Below, piece after piece: positions 1 through 7,507 of a DNA stretch of 15,713 bases; positions within the stretch are counted from its first letter, which is position 1, and each line of letters begins with the position of its first letter. The notes under the pieces were generated by a model. That model saw only the letters and a program-made list of their open reading frames with translations, had not been told where the DNA came from and made no database searches. The stretch spans positions 1-15,713 of the forward strand of contig JBCCGE010000073.1 in the NCBI GenBank assembly GCA_039029455.1, read 5' to 3'. The DNA comes from JBCCGE01 sp039029455. GTDB lineage: Bacteria > Pseudomonadota > Gammaproteobacteria > Arenicellales > Poriferihabitantaceae. The position numbers were made by a program, and so were the translations under genes.

Positions 1-88
1 GCTTGCTGTGCGAGGAGACCAATTGTTTCATAATTGCTAGAAACAACTCGTCATCATCAATTATCAGGCATCTCAAATTCACGGTCAT
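1..88 (-). CDS. Response regulator receiver domain protein (N-terminal part, runs off the left edge)
   Basis: Reading the minus strand from an ATG at 88 gives 29 residues up to the window edge, beginning MTVNLRCLIIDDDELFLA. A hydrophobic beta strand followed by an acidic DDDE cluster and a helix is the first beta-alpha unit of a CheY-like receiver domain; the acidic residues would help bind Mg2+ near the phospho-acceptor Asp, which lies outside the window. An in-frame ATG at 127 would add 13 residues with no receiver character, so 88 is preferred, although neither start has a clear Shine-Dalgarno sequence. The gene lies downstream of the MATE gene on the same strand, after about 170 bases, so it probably has its own promoter. 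The output domain cannot be seen. Confidence is moderate because only one motif is visible. Confidence 0.55.
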   Translation of the reverse strand, partial: MTVNLRCLIIDDDELFLAIMKQLVSSHSK

Positions 89-259
89 GCAGGTGGTATG
101 TACAAAATCGACGTTGAAGCGATGCATACGCTACACGTCTGCTGAGCGCCAACCGGGAAAATATCTACTATATTAGGGATACCAACACCTCCGATCAACT
201 CAAAATTCAGGTTTCGAAAACGTCGTCAGCTCAAATGTCACCAAAGCAGCGCTGGTATT

Positions 260-1657
260 TTATAGATTTCTCTCGGATTGCAAATCCTTGTTTCCAGTTG
301 CGGTTTCATTTTCGATTATTATGCGCTTGCTGAGTTGATTAAATCGCCAGGTCAGCAAAAGACTGGTGGTAAACAGGCCCATGGCCATACCGGACCAGAT
401 TCCAAGTCCATTCCAGCCGAAATAAAAAGCCAGCAGGGAACCGCCTCCAATTCCCAGAATCCAGTAACCCACTCCAGCAATCCAGAGCGGGGCAATGCTG
501 TCTTTCAGCGCACGCAGGGCGCGCGCAGCAATGGCCTGTAGTCCGTCGAAGACCTGAAATGCTGCTGCGACAATCATGAACTGCGTTGCGAGCATAGCGA
601 CAACCGCATAGCCGGGATCCTCCGGGGCGATAAAAATATCGACGATCACCGATGCGAACGCAAGTGGAATGACCATTAACACAACCAGTATCCCGGCACC
701 CGTGCCCATACCAAGCAATCCGGAACGACGCGCCTGGACAAGCTCGCTGGCGCCCATGCGATGCGCGACTCGGACCATCGTTCCCTCCGCAAATCCCATC
801 GCCAGCACGAATGGAATGCCAGCCCACGCAACGACAATCTCATACGCTGCAAGCGTCTCTGCGCTGATTATGCCCGATAAAATGGAGGCCGCAGTGAACA
901 TGCCTGCTTCAAGCAGCACCAGCCCCGCTACCGGGATACCCAGATATACAATCTCACGACAAATTGTGAAGTCGACTGACCACGCGCTCGCAAAGACGCC
1001 ATAACCTCTAAAGGTGCGCGTGATGTAGATATAGCCGAGAAGCGCGAAAAACATCAACCACGATACAATCGTCATTGCCAGACCGGCGCCCGCCACACCC
1101 ATTGCTTCCAAACCGAGTCCGCCGTGCACCAGCCAAACGGTCAGCAGATAGTTCACACCAACTGCTGCTACGGTAATCACCATTACCGACATCGGTTTGG
1201 CAATTGCTGAGACGAAGTTTCGTAATACGGCAAAATACAGCACGGGAAGAACACAAAAGCTCAGGGTGTGAAGAAACGGTCTGGACAGACGGACCACGTC
1301 CGGATCCTGCCCGGTAATTTCAAGAATCGCATCCATGTGCCAGATTCCAAACATTGCCGGTACGCCCATGATTGTTGATAACAGCAGTCCTTGTCGAGTG
1401 GCTACGCCTGCAGCCTGCTTTTCGCCGCCGCCTTCGGCCTGAGCACAAAGCACACCAACAATAGAAAGCAGGCCCATCATGACAACGAGCAGCTCAAATG
1501 TCAGGCTGGCCGAAATACCAACTGAAGCCAGTTCGAGATAGCCAAGCTTGCCGACCACAATTTTGGTCATGATGAACATTGCGTACTCCGCCAGGTACGC
1601 AAGGGACAATGGCAATGCGATACGCAGCAGTAAAGAGAGTTCAGTCGGTGAATTCAT
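260..1657 (-). CDS. MATE family multidrug/metabolite efflux transporter
   Basis: A 465-residue, very hydrophobic protein with about twelve membrane segments in two pseudo-repeats, the normal size and pattern of MATE (NorM-like) antiporters. These expel cationic drugs or metabolites across the inner membrane in exchange for Na+ or H+. Supporting features are the N-terminal ALPLSLAYLAEYAMF helix, a second-half restart with GIPVAGLVLLEAGMFTAA (the usual place of the MATE repeat) and a hydrophilic C-terminal tail. The start is an ATG at 1657; no strong ribosome binding site is visible. It follows the HpaI-like aldolase gene by 64 bases on the same strand and could share its transcript, in which case it may export a substrate or product of those enzymes. 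That link is inference, and the substrate cannot be read from sequence. Confidence 0.9.
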   Translation of the reverse strand: MNSPTELSLLLRIALPLSLAYLAEYAMFIMTKIVVGKLGYLELASVGISASLTFELLVVMMGLLSIVGVLCAQAEGGGEKQAAGVATRQGLLLSTIMGVPAMFGIWHMDAILEITGQDPDVVRLSRPFLHTLSFCVLPVLYFAVLRNFVSAIAKPMSVMVITVAAVGVNYLLTVWLVHGGLGLEAMGVAGAGLAMTIVSWLMFFALLGYIYITRTFRGYGVFASAWSVDFTICREIVYLGIPVAGLVLLEAGMFTAASILSGIISAETLAAYEIVVAWAGIPFVLAMGFAEGTMVRVAHRMGASELVQARRSGLLGMGTGAGILVVLMVIPLAFASVIVDIFIAPEDPGYAVVAMLATQFMIVAAAFQVFDGLQAIAARALRALKDSIAPLWIAGVGYWILGIGGGSLLAFYFGWNGLGIWSGMAMGLFTTSLLLTWRFNQLSKRIIIENETATGNKDLQSERNL

Positions 1658-1721
1658 GACAGAGGGATATCCGGCATCTCTGACCGAAGTGCAGACTATG
1701 CTTCCTTAAACAGTACTGGTT

Positions 1722-2504
1722 TTACGGAGATCGGTTGGCGGCTAAACGTGCCTGCTCTACATTCGAAAGAGCTGACTCCCTGACCATTACCACATCAAAC
1801 CCGCAGAGCACGAGTGAGTACCCGGACTCATACAGTTTTTTGGTTGTCCATTCTCCGAAGGGGATTGAGCCCAAAAGTTTGGACGCTTGTCGAGTGCCCC
1901 GTTCGATTTCATCGACGGCGTGGGCAAATTTATCAGAGCCGAAATCGGAGAGAGTTCCAATAGACCCGGACAGATCGGTTGGGCCGATAAAAATCATGTC
2001 GACGCCTTGAACCGAGGCTATCGCTTTAACTTCAGCATTGTCGAGTCCGGTCTCTATCTGCAGGATAAGGAGGAAATCGTTTTCCAGAAAACGAAAGTAA
2101 TCGTCCAGTCGAAGTCCGAAAGTTGAGCCGCGAATGACTGGTGGGGCCGCGCCGCGCGATCCCGCGGGCGGATATCTGCAGTCTTTTACGATGCGTTCGG
2201 CCTCGCTTGCACTCTTTACATTGGGGATCATGATCCCCTGCGGGCCAATATCCATCGTGCGTTTGATGACTGCGGTGTCACTGGATTCTGTTCGGATAAT
2301 CGACGCGCAGTTGCTGCCGGCAGCGGCCTGCATCATGGCAATTGCGTCAGTAAAGCTGCCGGGTCCGTGCTCCATGTCGATAAGAATACAGTCAAATCCC
2401 GAATGCGCAATAATTTCGGTCGCCAGCGGGCTGAACAGGTTAATGAAGCAACCGTTCAATTGCTCTCCGGACTGCATGCGGTGTTTTAGTGAAGCTGGCA
2501 TCAT
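1722..2504 (-). CDS. HpcH/HpaI family class II aldolase
   Basis: A 260-residue protein of the HpcH/HpaI aldolase family, metal-dependent enzymes that reversibly cleave 4-hydroxy-2-oxoacids into pyruvate (or a related 2-oxoacid) and an aldehyde. Visible motifs match E. coli HpaI in order: LIDMEHGP with the catalytic-type His at residue 46, IIRTESS with Arg71 (pyruvate carboxylate binding), QIETGLDN with Glu151 and FIGPTDLSGSIG with Asp177, the two metal ligands. Length and spacing are typical. The start has two consecutive ATG codons (2504 and 2501). The first lies immediately after the TAA of the upstream dioxygenase, so translation is probably coupled. Together the two genes suggest hydroxylation followed by retro-aldol cleavage of an organic acid. 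The actual substrate is unknown, since the family includes several specificities. Confidence 0.9.
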   Translation of the reverse strand: MMPASLKHRMQSGEQLNGCFINLFSPLATEIIAHSGFDCILIDMEHGPGSFTDAIAMMQAAAGSNCASIIRTESSDTAVIKRTMDIGPQGIMIPNVKSASEAERIVKDCRYPPAGSRGAAPPVIRGSTFGLRLDDYFRFLENDFLLILQIETGLDNAEVKAIASVQGVDMIFIGPTDLSGSIGTLSDFGSDKFAHAVDEIERGTRQASKLLGSIPFGEWTTKKLYESGYSLVLCGFDVVMVRESALSNVEQARLAANRSP

Positions 2505-3578
2505 TTAGTCAGCAATGTTCAAATTGTCTCGATGTGGAATGTTTTCCGAATAATCCAGCCCGCCTTCAAAATAACTTGTTTTGCCTTCCTGGGGCTGTAT
2601 ACCGTCGCGATCAGTGAATGCGGCGATCAGGTGATTCACCGGCCGGGCGTCGTGTGCTTTTAGCCACAGCCTGAGAAGATGGCGTCGTTTAGCCGGGTCG
2701 TCGTGGTCGTTAAATTCCGTCCGCGTGTGTAACACAACGTAGTTGTTGAAATACGCAATATCACCGGACTCCATCATGAAATTTAATCGAAACTCCGGGC
2801 TGTGGGCGACATCATCCAACACGTCCAGAGCGCGCTGGTCTCGCTCACTCGGCCCTTCTGCGAGTTCCCTGAATGCAAGATCAATGTACATTCTGAGGTA
2901 GCTTATGCTGACAATGTTATCAACGATTGAGAAGACGGGTATTTTTTCTTCTGTAATCGCTGACTCGCCAGGCGCCTCTTCGCCAAATCGATGGTAGTAG
3001 TACCCCTCAATAAGCCGATTTAATTCATCCTCATGATGTTCAAGCAAATAGTTGTATACAGCAGGGCCACTGCAGTATCCGCTTAACCCTCCCTCTTTTG
3101 CAGGGCGCAGGCACATCATGCCGACGATGTCGCTGGCATCGGTATGCAACGCGAGTTCTGTACTGTTTCGGTATGCGCGTTCCCTTGGATCTTTGCCACC
3201 GACGCCGACGACGTGGCCCAGCTTATCTCCGGCCAGACTTTGCGACTGTGCTTCACCAAACCATGTGGATAAACCCCAGTATACAACTGCATTCTCTTCC
3301 TCCGAATACTGGTTGGATGGCCATCCAGTGAGCACGAGCAATCCTTTGCCATGCTGAATTTCATCATGCCATCGCTGGACGTCGGTTTCGATTAGCGAGA
3401 GATCAAAATGCTCTCGCCGTATGTCCTCGATCGCCAACTCCTTTTTGGTCACTGACGCGAGAGCAGATGCAAGAACCTCGATCTGTTTCGGCGTAAGATC
3501 AATACAAACGCTCGCCTTTGACTGCAGGTCCGACGCACGCCAGGCTGAGGGGTGATCGTAGAACGGAAGTGATTGCAT
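2505..3578 (-). CDS. TauD/TfdA-family Fe(II)/2-oxoglutarate-dependent dioxygenase
   Basis: This resembles the TauD/TfdA superfamily of non-haem iron enzymes, which hydroxylate a substrate while decarboxylating 2-oxoglutarate. Counting from the ATG at 3578 (357 residues), the iron-binding facial triad is visible: HTD at residues 145-147 (His145, Asp147) and the distal His284 in VVLHTRTEF. Arg303 in HLLRLWL would bind the 2-oxoglutarate carboxylate. The N-terminal 50 to 100 residues are less typical and may form a cap. An in-frame GTG at 3599 would add seven residues; neither start has a good Shine-Dalgarno, and the ATG is chosen because MQSLPFYDHP looks like a natural N-terminus. The stop abuts the aldolase ATG. 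Gamma-butyrobetaine hydroxylase and taurine dioxygenase are relatives, but the substrate here cannot be assigned. Confidence 0.85.
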   Translation of the reverse strand: MQSLPFYDHPSAWRASDLQSKASVCIDLTPKQIEVLASALASVTKKELAIEDIRREHFDLSLIETDVQRWHDEIQHGKGLLVLTGWPSNQYSEEENAVVYWGLSTWFGEAQSQSLAGDKLGHVVGVGGKDPRERAYRNSTELALHTDASDIVGMMCLRPAKEGGLSGYCSGPAVYNYLLEHHEDELNRLIEGYYYHRFGEEAPGESAITEEKIPVFSIVDNIVSISYLRMYIDLAFRELAEGPSERDQRALDVLDDVAHSPEFRLNFMMESGDIAYFNNYVVLHTRTEFNDHDDPAKRRHLLRLWLKAHDARPVNHLIAAFTDRDGIQPQEGKTSYFEGGLDYSENIPHRDNLNIAD

Positions 3579-3717
3579 AAGTCTGTGTTCAGTTAGCACT
3601 GATGAACGGATTCAGACGACCTAGCCTAACGCTCAATGAATCACTCAGCAAGATCAAATTCACATCAGATTGATGCGGACAGGATAGTCTTTCGCAGGAT
3701 ATTAGATTCTCAAATCA

Positions 3718-4599
3718 ATGATTCTATTTCGAAGTCGCGTTCTGATCGCGCTGTCGGTTTGTGTGCTTACTGTCAGCTGTTCACCGCTGGGTGTCCTGAA
3801 TACAGTAGTGCCCAAGGACGGCAACACCGAGAGGGTAGTTAAGGACGTTAACTACGGCGGCCTGCCTCGTCAATCACTGGATGTGTACGTTCCCCGGGAC
3901 GCGCAGGCAGATACTCCGGTCGTTATGTTTATTTACGGAGGTTCATGGAGGAGCGGTCGTAAGGCTGACTATGCATTTGTAGGACACGCATTAAACGCGA
4001 GAGGCTTTATCGTGGTAATTCCGGACTATCGGCTGGTACCTGATATTCGATATCCGGATTTTCTTCATGACGGTGTTCTCGCTCTGCAGTGGATTAAGGA
4101 AAATATTGGTCGATTTGGTGGTCAAGTGGATGCGGTACATCTTGCCGGTCATTCAGCGGGTGCCTACAACGCAGTAATGATTTCAATTGTTGACAGTTGG
4201 TCGCCGGAACTGAAATTGGACCCGCCTGATGTTGCCAGTGTGGTCGCGCTCGCAGGACCTTATGATTTTCTGCCGATTCGCTTTGCGTCGACTCGCGCGG
4301 CTTTCAAGGGCGTTAAGGATCTTGAATCGACACAACCTGTTAATCTGATCTCTTCGAACAGTCCTCCATTGCTGCTTCTGACCGGAGCCGATGACGAGCT
4401 GGTATCCCCACAGCACAGTAAATCTTTGTTCGATGCGGGTGTTGCGAAGGGTGCTGAGATTGACCTCAAAACCTATCCTGAAATCGGTCATGTCAAACTG
4501 CTGCTCGCTTTGAGCAGAGCGGGACGAAAATTCGCGCCTGTCTTAAACGATATGGATCGTTTTTTTCGCCAACATACGCAGAAGCGTGCGAACGAGTGA
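3718..4599 (+). CDS. Alpha/beta hydrolase (carboxylesterase-like), probable lipoprotein
   Basis: A 293-residue serine hydrolase of the BD-FAE/hormone-sensitive-lipase-like type. A hydrophobic signal segment ends in LTVSC, with Cys21 as likely lipidation site; the lipobox is acceptable but not ideal because the -3 position is Thr. The oxyanion-hole segment is IYGGSW (residues 72-77), a variant of HGG. The nucleophile is Ser146 in GHSAG, the acid is probably Asp226 in GADDELV, and the base is His258 in EIGHVKLL. The catalytic triad is therefore complete. It likely acts on esters or lactones at the cell envelope. It stands alone, divergent from the dioxygenase gene across about 120 bases and convergent with the small membrane protein. 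The exact substrate is unknown. Confidence 0.87.
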   Translation: MILFRSRVLIALSVCVLTVSCSPLGVLNTVVPKDGNTERVVKDVNYGGLPRQSLDVYVPRDAQADTPVVMFIYGGSWRSGRKADYAFVGHALNARGFIVVIPDYRLVPDIRYPDFLHDGVLALQWIKENIGRFGGQVDAVHLAGHSAGAYNAVMISIVDSWSPELKLDPPDVASVVALAGPYDFLPIRFASTRAAFKGVKDLESTQPVNLISSNSPPLLLLTGADDELVSPQHSKSLFDAGVAKGAEIDLKTYPEIGHVKLLLALSRAGRKFAPVLNDMDRFFRQHTQKRANE

Positions 4600-4691
4600 G
4601 TTTTAAAACCCGGTCAGTCTCCGACTAATTACGGTTCATAACACAACCAATGGCCGCGATTAGTGCTCCGGACGTGAGAGCCAGAAAATCG

Positions 4692-5000
4692 CTAGTCTGC
4701 AAAAATTTCGTATATCGCAGAGAATCCACCGTGCAGAAATGTGACTACCAGAAAAGGCGCAACGGCGCCTGCCATCAAACCCCAGAACATCGAAAACACC
4801 AGTGAGTTTTCCCGGTTTGCCTGCGTTGGCCATATCGACTTCGTATGCATCGCAATAACGATCATAACGAGCGCCAACAGCGCGAGAAAATACCCAAGCA
4901 CCGGAGACGCCTGGATGCCAACTGCGACCAAGACCGCAAAAACCGCAGATCCAAGTACTGATTTGGTCTGCGGTTTGGCCAGGCTCTGACTTTTTAGCAT
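4692..5000 (-). CDS. Small membrane protein of unknown function, three predicted helices
   Basis: A 102-residue protein I do not recognise. It has a short polar N-terminus and then three hydrophobic segments at about residues 15-32, 34-53 and 70-92, the last being rich in Gly, Ala and Phe. This clean membrane pattern is why this frame is preferred over a longer overlapping minus-strand frame (4660-5052), which is a Cys/Arg-rich jumble. The ATG at 5000 lacks a clear ribosome binding site. It lies 68 bases downstream of the aldehyde dehydrogenase stop (5069) on the same strand, so it may be read through from that gene. No function can be inferred. Confidence 0.6.
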   Translation of the reverse strand: MLKSQSLAKPQTKSVLGSAVFAVLVAVGIQASPVLGYFLALLALVMIVIAMHTKSIWPTQANRENSLVFSMFWGLMAGAVAPFLVVTFLHGGFSAIYEIFAD

Positions 5001-5068
5001 TTAAAGTGCGCGACTTCGATGTTAAAAACCGCAGAGCAGCTCGTCTGGGCATGGGTTTAGACGATCGC

Positions 5069-6496
5069 TTAGCCGGTTCCGGTAATGGCTTTGACTTCTA
5101 GAAATTCCTGCAAGCCCCACAGCCCTTTTTCCCGACCGTTACCGGATTGCTTATAACCTCCAAACGGCGTGTCGCTATCGCCAGTGCGGTAATTCAGGTG
5201 CACCTGACCGGCTCGGAGTCTGTTTGCAACTGAGCGCGCGCGGTCCATGTCGGGCGAACAAACATACGCTGCCAGTCCATAGTCCGTGTCATTCGCAATG
5301 GCAACGGCATCATCCTCATTGTCGTATCCGATGATGGCCAGCACGGGACCGAAAATTTCCTCGCGAGCAATGGTCATATCGTTGTTTACGCGGGCAAATA
5401 CGGTGGGTTTGGCATAGTAACCGGTTTCCAGTCCATTCGGCTTTCCGGTACCTCCGGCGACCAGCTCAGCGCCTTCCTCAATGCCTTTCTGGATCAGACC
5501 CTGCACTTTGTCGTATTGTGCTTTTGATACCAATGGACCGATTTCTATACCGTCTTCCTGTGGATCACCAACGGTCACTTCAAACGCTGCTTCGCGGGCT
5601 GCAGCGATTGCTTCATCCATTTTATCGTTGGGCACCAGCATGCGGGTTGGCGCGTTGCAGGACTGTCCACTGTTGTTCATGACAAAGTGAACGCCCTTGT
5701 TGACCAAATCACTAATGTCGGCATCCTCAAGAAGAATATTTGCTGACTTGCCACCCAACTCCTGACCTACGCGCTTAACGGATACCGCGGACGCCTGCGC
5801 AACCGCAATACCGCCACGAGTCGAGCCGGTAAATGACATCATGTCGATGCCAGGGTGTGCCGACATGGCTTCGCCAACGGTTGTACCGTATCCATTCACC
5901 ATGTTGAATACGCCGGCAGGTACGCCGGCTTCATCGAGGATTTCAGTGAATACGATCGCGCTCAAAGGTGCAATCTCGCTCGGCTTAAGAATCATCGTAC
6001 ATCCAGCTGCGAGCGCGGGGCTAACCTTGGAGGCGATCTGGTTCATCGGCCAGTTCCATGGAGTGATCAATCCGCACACACCGATGGGCTCGTGTCTGAT
6101 CACCCTGCCGTCCATTTCCTGTTCAAATTCAAAAGCGTTGAGCGATTTGATGGCGCTTTTCAGATGATTGACGCCTGTGACGGACTGGGCGCCATGCGCA
6201 AGATACTGGGGTGCTCCCATTTCAGTGCGTATTGCATCACCGAGATCCGGGAGTCTGCGTTTATAGGTCTCCCGGATAGTTTCCAGCAATTCAGTCCGCG
6301 CGCTGACACTCCAGGCAGAGTAGGTTTCAAATGCTCTGCGCGCAGCGCTAACCGCAATATCAACGTCTGACTCGCTACCCATGCTCACGTTCGCAACAGA
6401 TTCTTCAGTGGCCGGATTGATTACATTAATGGTTTCGCCAGGAGATACCGGATCGACCCACGACCCATTGATGTAAAACTTAAGGTGATTTGTCAT
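5069..6496 (-). CDS. NAD(P)+-dependent aldehyde dehydrogenase
   Basis: A 475-residue member of the aldehyde dehydrogenase superfamily, oxidising an aldehyde to its acid in the cytoplasm. All core motifs are present: TPWNWP (145-150, with oxyanion-hole Asn148), KPSE (171-174, cofactor binding), FTGST (222-226), general base Glu246 in GQELGGK, nucleophile Cys280 in NSGQSCNAP, and EEIFGPV and PFGGYKQSG near the C-terminus. The open frame extends upstream to 6607, but the extra 37 residues are not family-like, and MTNHLKFYINGSWV is the classic N-terminus, so ATG 6496 is chosen. It diverges from an ArsR-SRPBCC pair and may be under that regulator. It could take the aldehyde released by the nearby aldolase, but that gene is over 2.5 kb away, so the link is weak. 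Substrate unknown. Confidence 0.93.
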   Translation of the reverse strand: MTNHLKFYINGSWVDPVSPGETINVINPATEESVANVSMGSESDVDIAVSAARRAFETYSAWSVSARTELLETIRETYKRRLPDLGDAIRTEMGAPQYLAHGAQSVTGVNHLKSAIKSLNAFEFEQEMDGRVIRHEPIGVCGLITPWNWPMNQIASKVSPALAAGCTMILKPSEIAPLSAIVFTEILDEAGVPAGVFNMVNGYGTTVGEAMSAHPGIDMMSFTGSTRGGIAVAQASAVSVKRVGQELGGKSANILLEDADISDLVNKGVHFVMNNSGQSCNAPTRMLVPNDKMDEAIAAAREAAFEVTVGDPQEDGIEIGPLVSKAQYDKVQGLIQKGIEEGAELVAGGTGKPNGLETGYYAKPTVFARVNNDMTIAREEIFGPVLAIIGYDNEDDAVAIANDTDYGLAAYVCSPDMDRARSVANRLRAGQVHLNYRTGDSDTPFGGYKQSGNGREKGLWGLQEFLEVKAITGTG

Positions 6497-6526
6497 AGCC
6501 TGAATTTGCAGGTTGAAAGATGAGCG

Positions 6527-6555
6527 AGCATGGAACGTACCAAAGGCAGTGTCAA
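6527..6555 (-). promoter_or_regulatory. Candidate promoter for the aldehyde dehydrogenase gene
   Basis: On the minus strand a perfect -35 hexamer TTGACA (6555-6550) is followed after 17 bases by CATGCT (6532-6527), a poor match to TATAAT (3 of 6). Transcription would begin about 24 bases before the ATG at 6496. The strong -35 with a weak -10 is compatible with an activated promoter, but one good hexamer can occur by chance. Confidence 0.3.
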
Positions 6556-6602
6556 TAGTTATTGCCTGTAGCCATCTCGAACACAACAGTTCTAAAAATA
6601 AA

Positions 6603-6620
6603 TTCACCCAATGGGTTGAA
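6603..6620. promoter_or_regulatory. Inverted repeat, probable distal ArsR operator
   Basis: The sequence TTCACCCAATGGGTTGAA has arms TTCACCCA and TGGGTTGAA that pair except for one extra T. It resembles the perfect palindrome at 6644-6659 and shares the TTGA half-site ends. It overlaps the -35 hexamer of the arsR promoter, so a bound repressor would block RNA polymerase. Direct evidence is the repeat; its role is inferred from its position in front of an ArsR gene. Confidence 0.5.
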
Positions 6621-6644
6621 TGTTTTGTGCATAGTCTATATATT
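6616..6644 (+). promoter_or_regulatory. Sigma70-type promoter of the arsR-SRPBCC operon
   Basis: TTGAAT at 6616-6621 (4 of 6 to TTGACA) and TATATT at 6639-6644 (5 of 6 to TATAAT) are separated by exactly 17 bases. The predicted transcription start is 6651-6652, that is, at or next to the A of the arsR ATG. No Shine-Dalgarno sequence lies before that ATG, so the transcript is probably leaderless. Confidence 0.5.
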
Positions 6645-6659
6645 CAACCATATGGTTGA
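6644..6659. promoter_or_regulatory. Perfect 16-base palindrome over the arsR start codon, probable operator
   Basis: TCAACCATATGGTTGA is identical to its reverse complement and contains the ATG of arsR at 6652-6654. It begins at the last base of the -10 hexamer and covers the predicted transcription start. A perfect 16-base palindrome centred on a promoter is unlikely by chance, and ArsR-family dimers bind such elements, so autorepression is the natural reading. Confidence 0.6.
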
Positions 6660-6987
6660 TAAAAAAACTGAACAGAAATTAAGCCAGCTCTTTAAAGCGG
6701 TGAGTGACGAAACACGAAGAGCGCTGCTGACGCAAATCTGCCAACAGGGTCCGATCAGGGTGACTGAACTTGCTGCAATGCAAAAAATTTCGCTGAACGG
6801 AACGTCCAAACATTTAAAGGTGCTCGAGAGCGCAGGGCTAATAAAGCGTCATACACAGGGACGCGATCACTGGCTCAGTGCTGATCTCTCACAAACCGAA
6901 CAGCTCGCGCTCTGGTTCAACCAGCTTCGTTCGATCTGGCTACAGCGCCTGGATCGCCTTGATGAACACCTTGGAGACAATCGATGA
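6652..6987 (+). CDS. ArsR/SmtB-family winged-helix transcriptional regulator
   Basis: A 111-residue regulator of ArsR fold. DETRRALLTQI begins the first helices, the recognition helix-turn-helix lies in VTELAAMQKISLNGTSKHLK (about residues 39-58), and the wing follows in AGLIKRHTQGRDHWLS. The classic metal-binding ELCVCDL motif is absent; the closest known type is the SdpR-like group paired with SRPBCC proteins, so a small molecule or protein partner is more likely than metal. The frame is open back to a TTG at 6562, but the ATG at 6652 is the only ATG start giving a family-like N-terminus (MVDKKTEQKLSQLFKAVSD). It has no Shine-Dalgarno, and the predicted transcription start falls on it. It overlaps the next gene by four bases (ATGA). 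It probably represses itself and perhaps the divergent aldehyde dehydrogenase. Confidence 0.9.
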   Translation: MVDKKTEQKLSQLFKAVSDETRRALLTQICQQGPIRVTELAAMQKISLNGTSKHLKVLESAGLIKRHTQGRDHWLSADLSQTEQLALWFNQLRSIWLQRLDRLDEHLGDNR

Positions 6988-7409
6988 ATGAACTTTCACT
7001 CTCAGTAACAAAGATAATCAATGCGAGCATTCAACGTACGTTTGATGCGTGGCTCGATAAAGACCATTTTCCGGTATTCATGCGTCCTAAAGCGGATATG
7101 CCCAATCCGACGGTAACCCTGAATCCAGTAGTAGGTGGTGAGTTCGAAATTTTAATGCAGGTCGGGGATAACCAGGTTCCTCACCGTGGTGAATATCTGG
7201 AGATTGAAAGGCCTCATCGGCTGGTGTTTTCATGGAAATCTGGCTTTGCCGGAGAGAACAGTGTTGTCTCTATATCGTTCGCTGAATTGTCATTTGATCA
7301 AACTGAAGTGACACTGACCCATACTAAACTCCCGAGCGATGAGAGTGTTCAGGGGCACACAGAGGGCTGGGTGCAGATATTAAAAACATTAAGTGAGTGT
7401 GCATCCTGA
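6984..7409 (+). CDS. SRPBCC-domain protein (AHSA1-like)
   Basis: A 141-residue START/Bet-v1-like (SRPBCC) protein of the AHSA1 group. Characteristic features are the N-terminal strand with ASIQRTFDAWLD, the central GGEFEILMQ and HRGEYLEIERPHRLVFSWKS stretch, and the C-terminal helix with GHTEGWVQILKTL. The fold forms a deep hydrophobic pocket that binds small ligands. Its ATG overlaps the arsR stop (ATGA), so the two are translationally coupled. The ArsR-SRPBCC pair is a very common bacterial arrangement, in which the SRPBCC protein may sense or modify the ligand; in this window that is inference. No ligand can be named. Confidence 0.88.
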   Translation: MNELSLSVTKIINASIQRTFDAWLDKDHFPVFMRPKADMPNPTVTLNPVVGGEFEILMQVGDNQVPHRGEYLEIERPHRLVFSWKSGFAGENSVVSISFAELSFDQTEVTLTHTKLPSDESVQGHTEGWVQILKTLSECAS

Positions 7410-7507
7410 GCGTGTCGAGCGACGACGATAGCAGACACTGAAAACTGGTGCTTATCTTTAAGTTGAGATATTGTCGATTCCTGCCTTGACTCTGGAGTTT
7501 GTTGTCC

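Noticed and set aside
3636..3842. Small plus-strand frame upstream of the alpha/beta hydrolase
   Set aside because: It overlaps the signal peptide region of the hydrolase in another frame and shows no domain or ribosome binding site.
4600..4609. GTTTTAAAAC palindrome after the hydrolase stop as a terminator
   Set aside because: The stem is AT-only with no loop and no following T-run, so it would be too weak; a chance palindrome is more likely.
4660..5052. Longer minus-strand frame overlapping the small membrane protein
   Set aside because: It is rich in Arg, Cys and Trp without any domain pattern, whereas the other frame has three clean membrane helices.
6497..6607. Extension of the aldehyde dehydrogenase frame upstream of ATG 6496
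   Set aside because: The 37 extra residues do not resemble the family N-terminus, and the segment includes the candidate promoter and part of an operator.
6562..6651. N-terminal extension of the ArsR frame back to a TTG
   Set aside because: The added 30 residues are not ArsR-like and would be encoded by the promoter and operators themselves.
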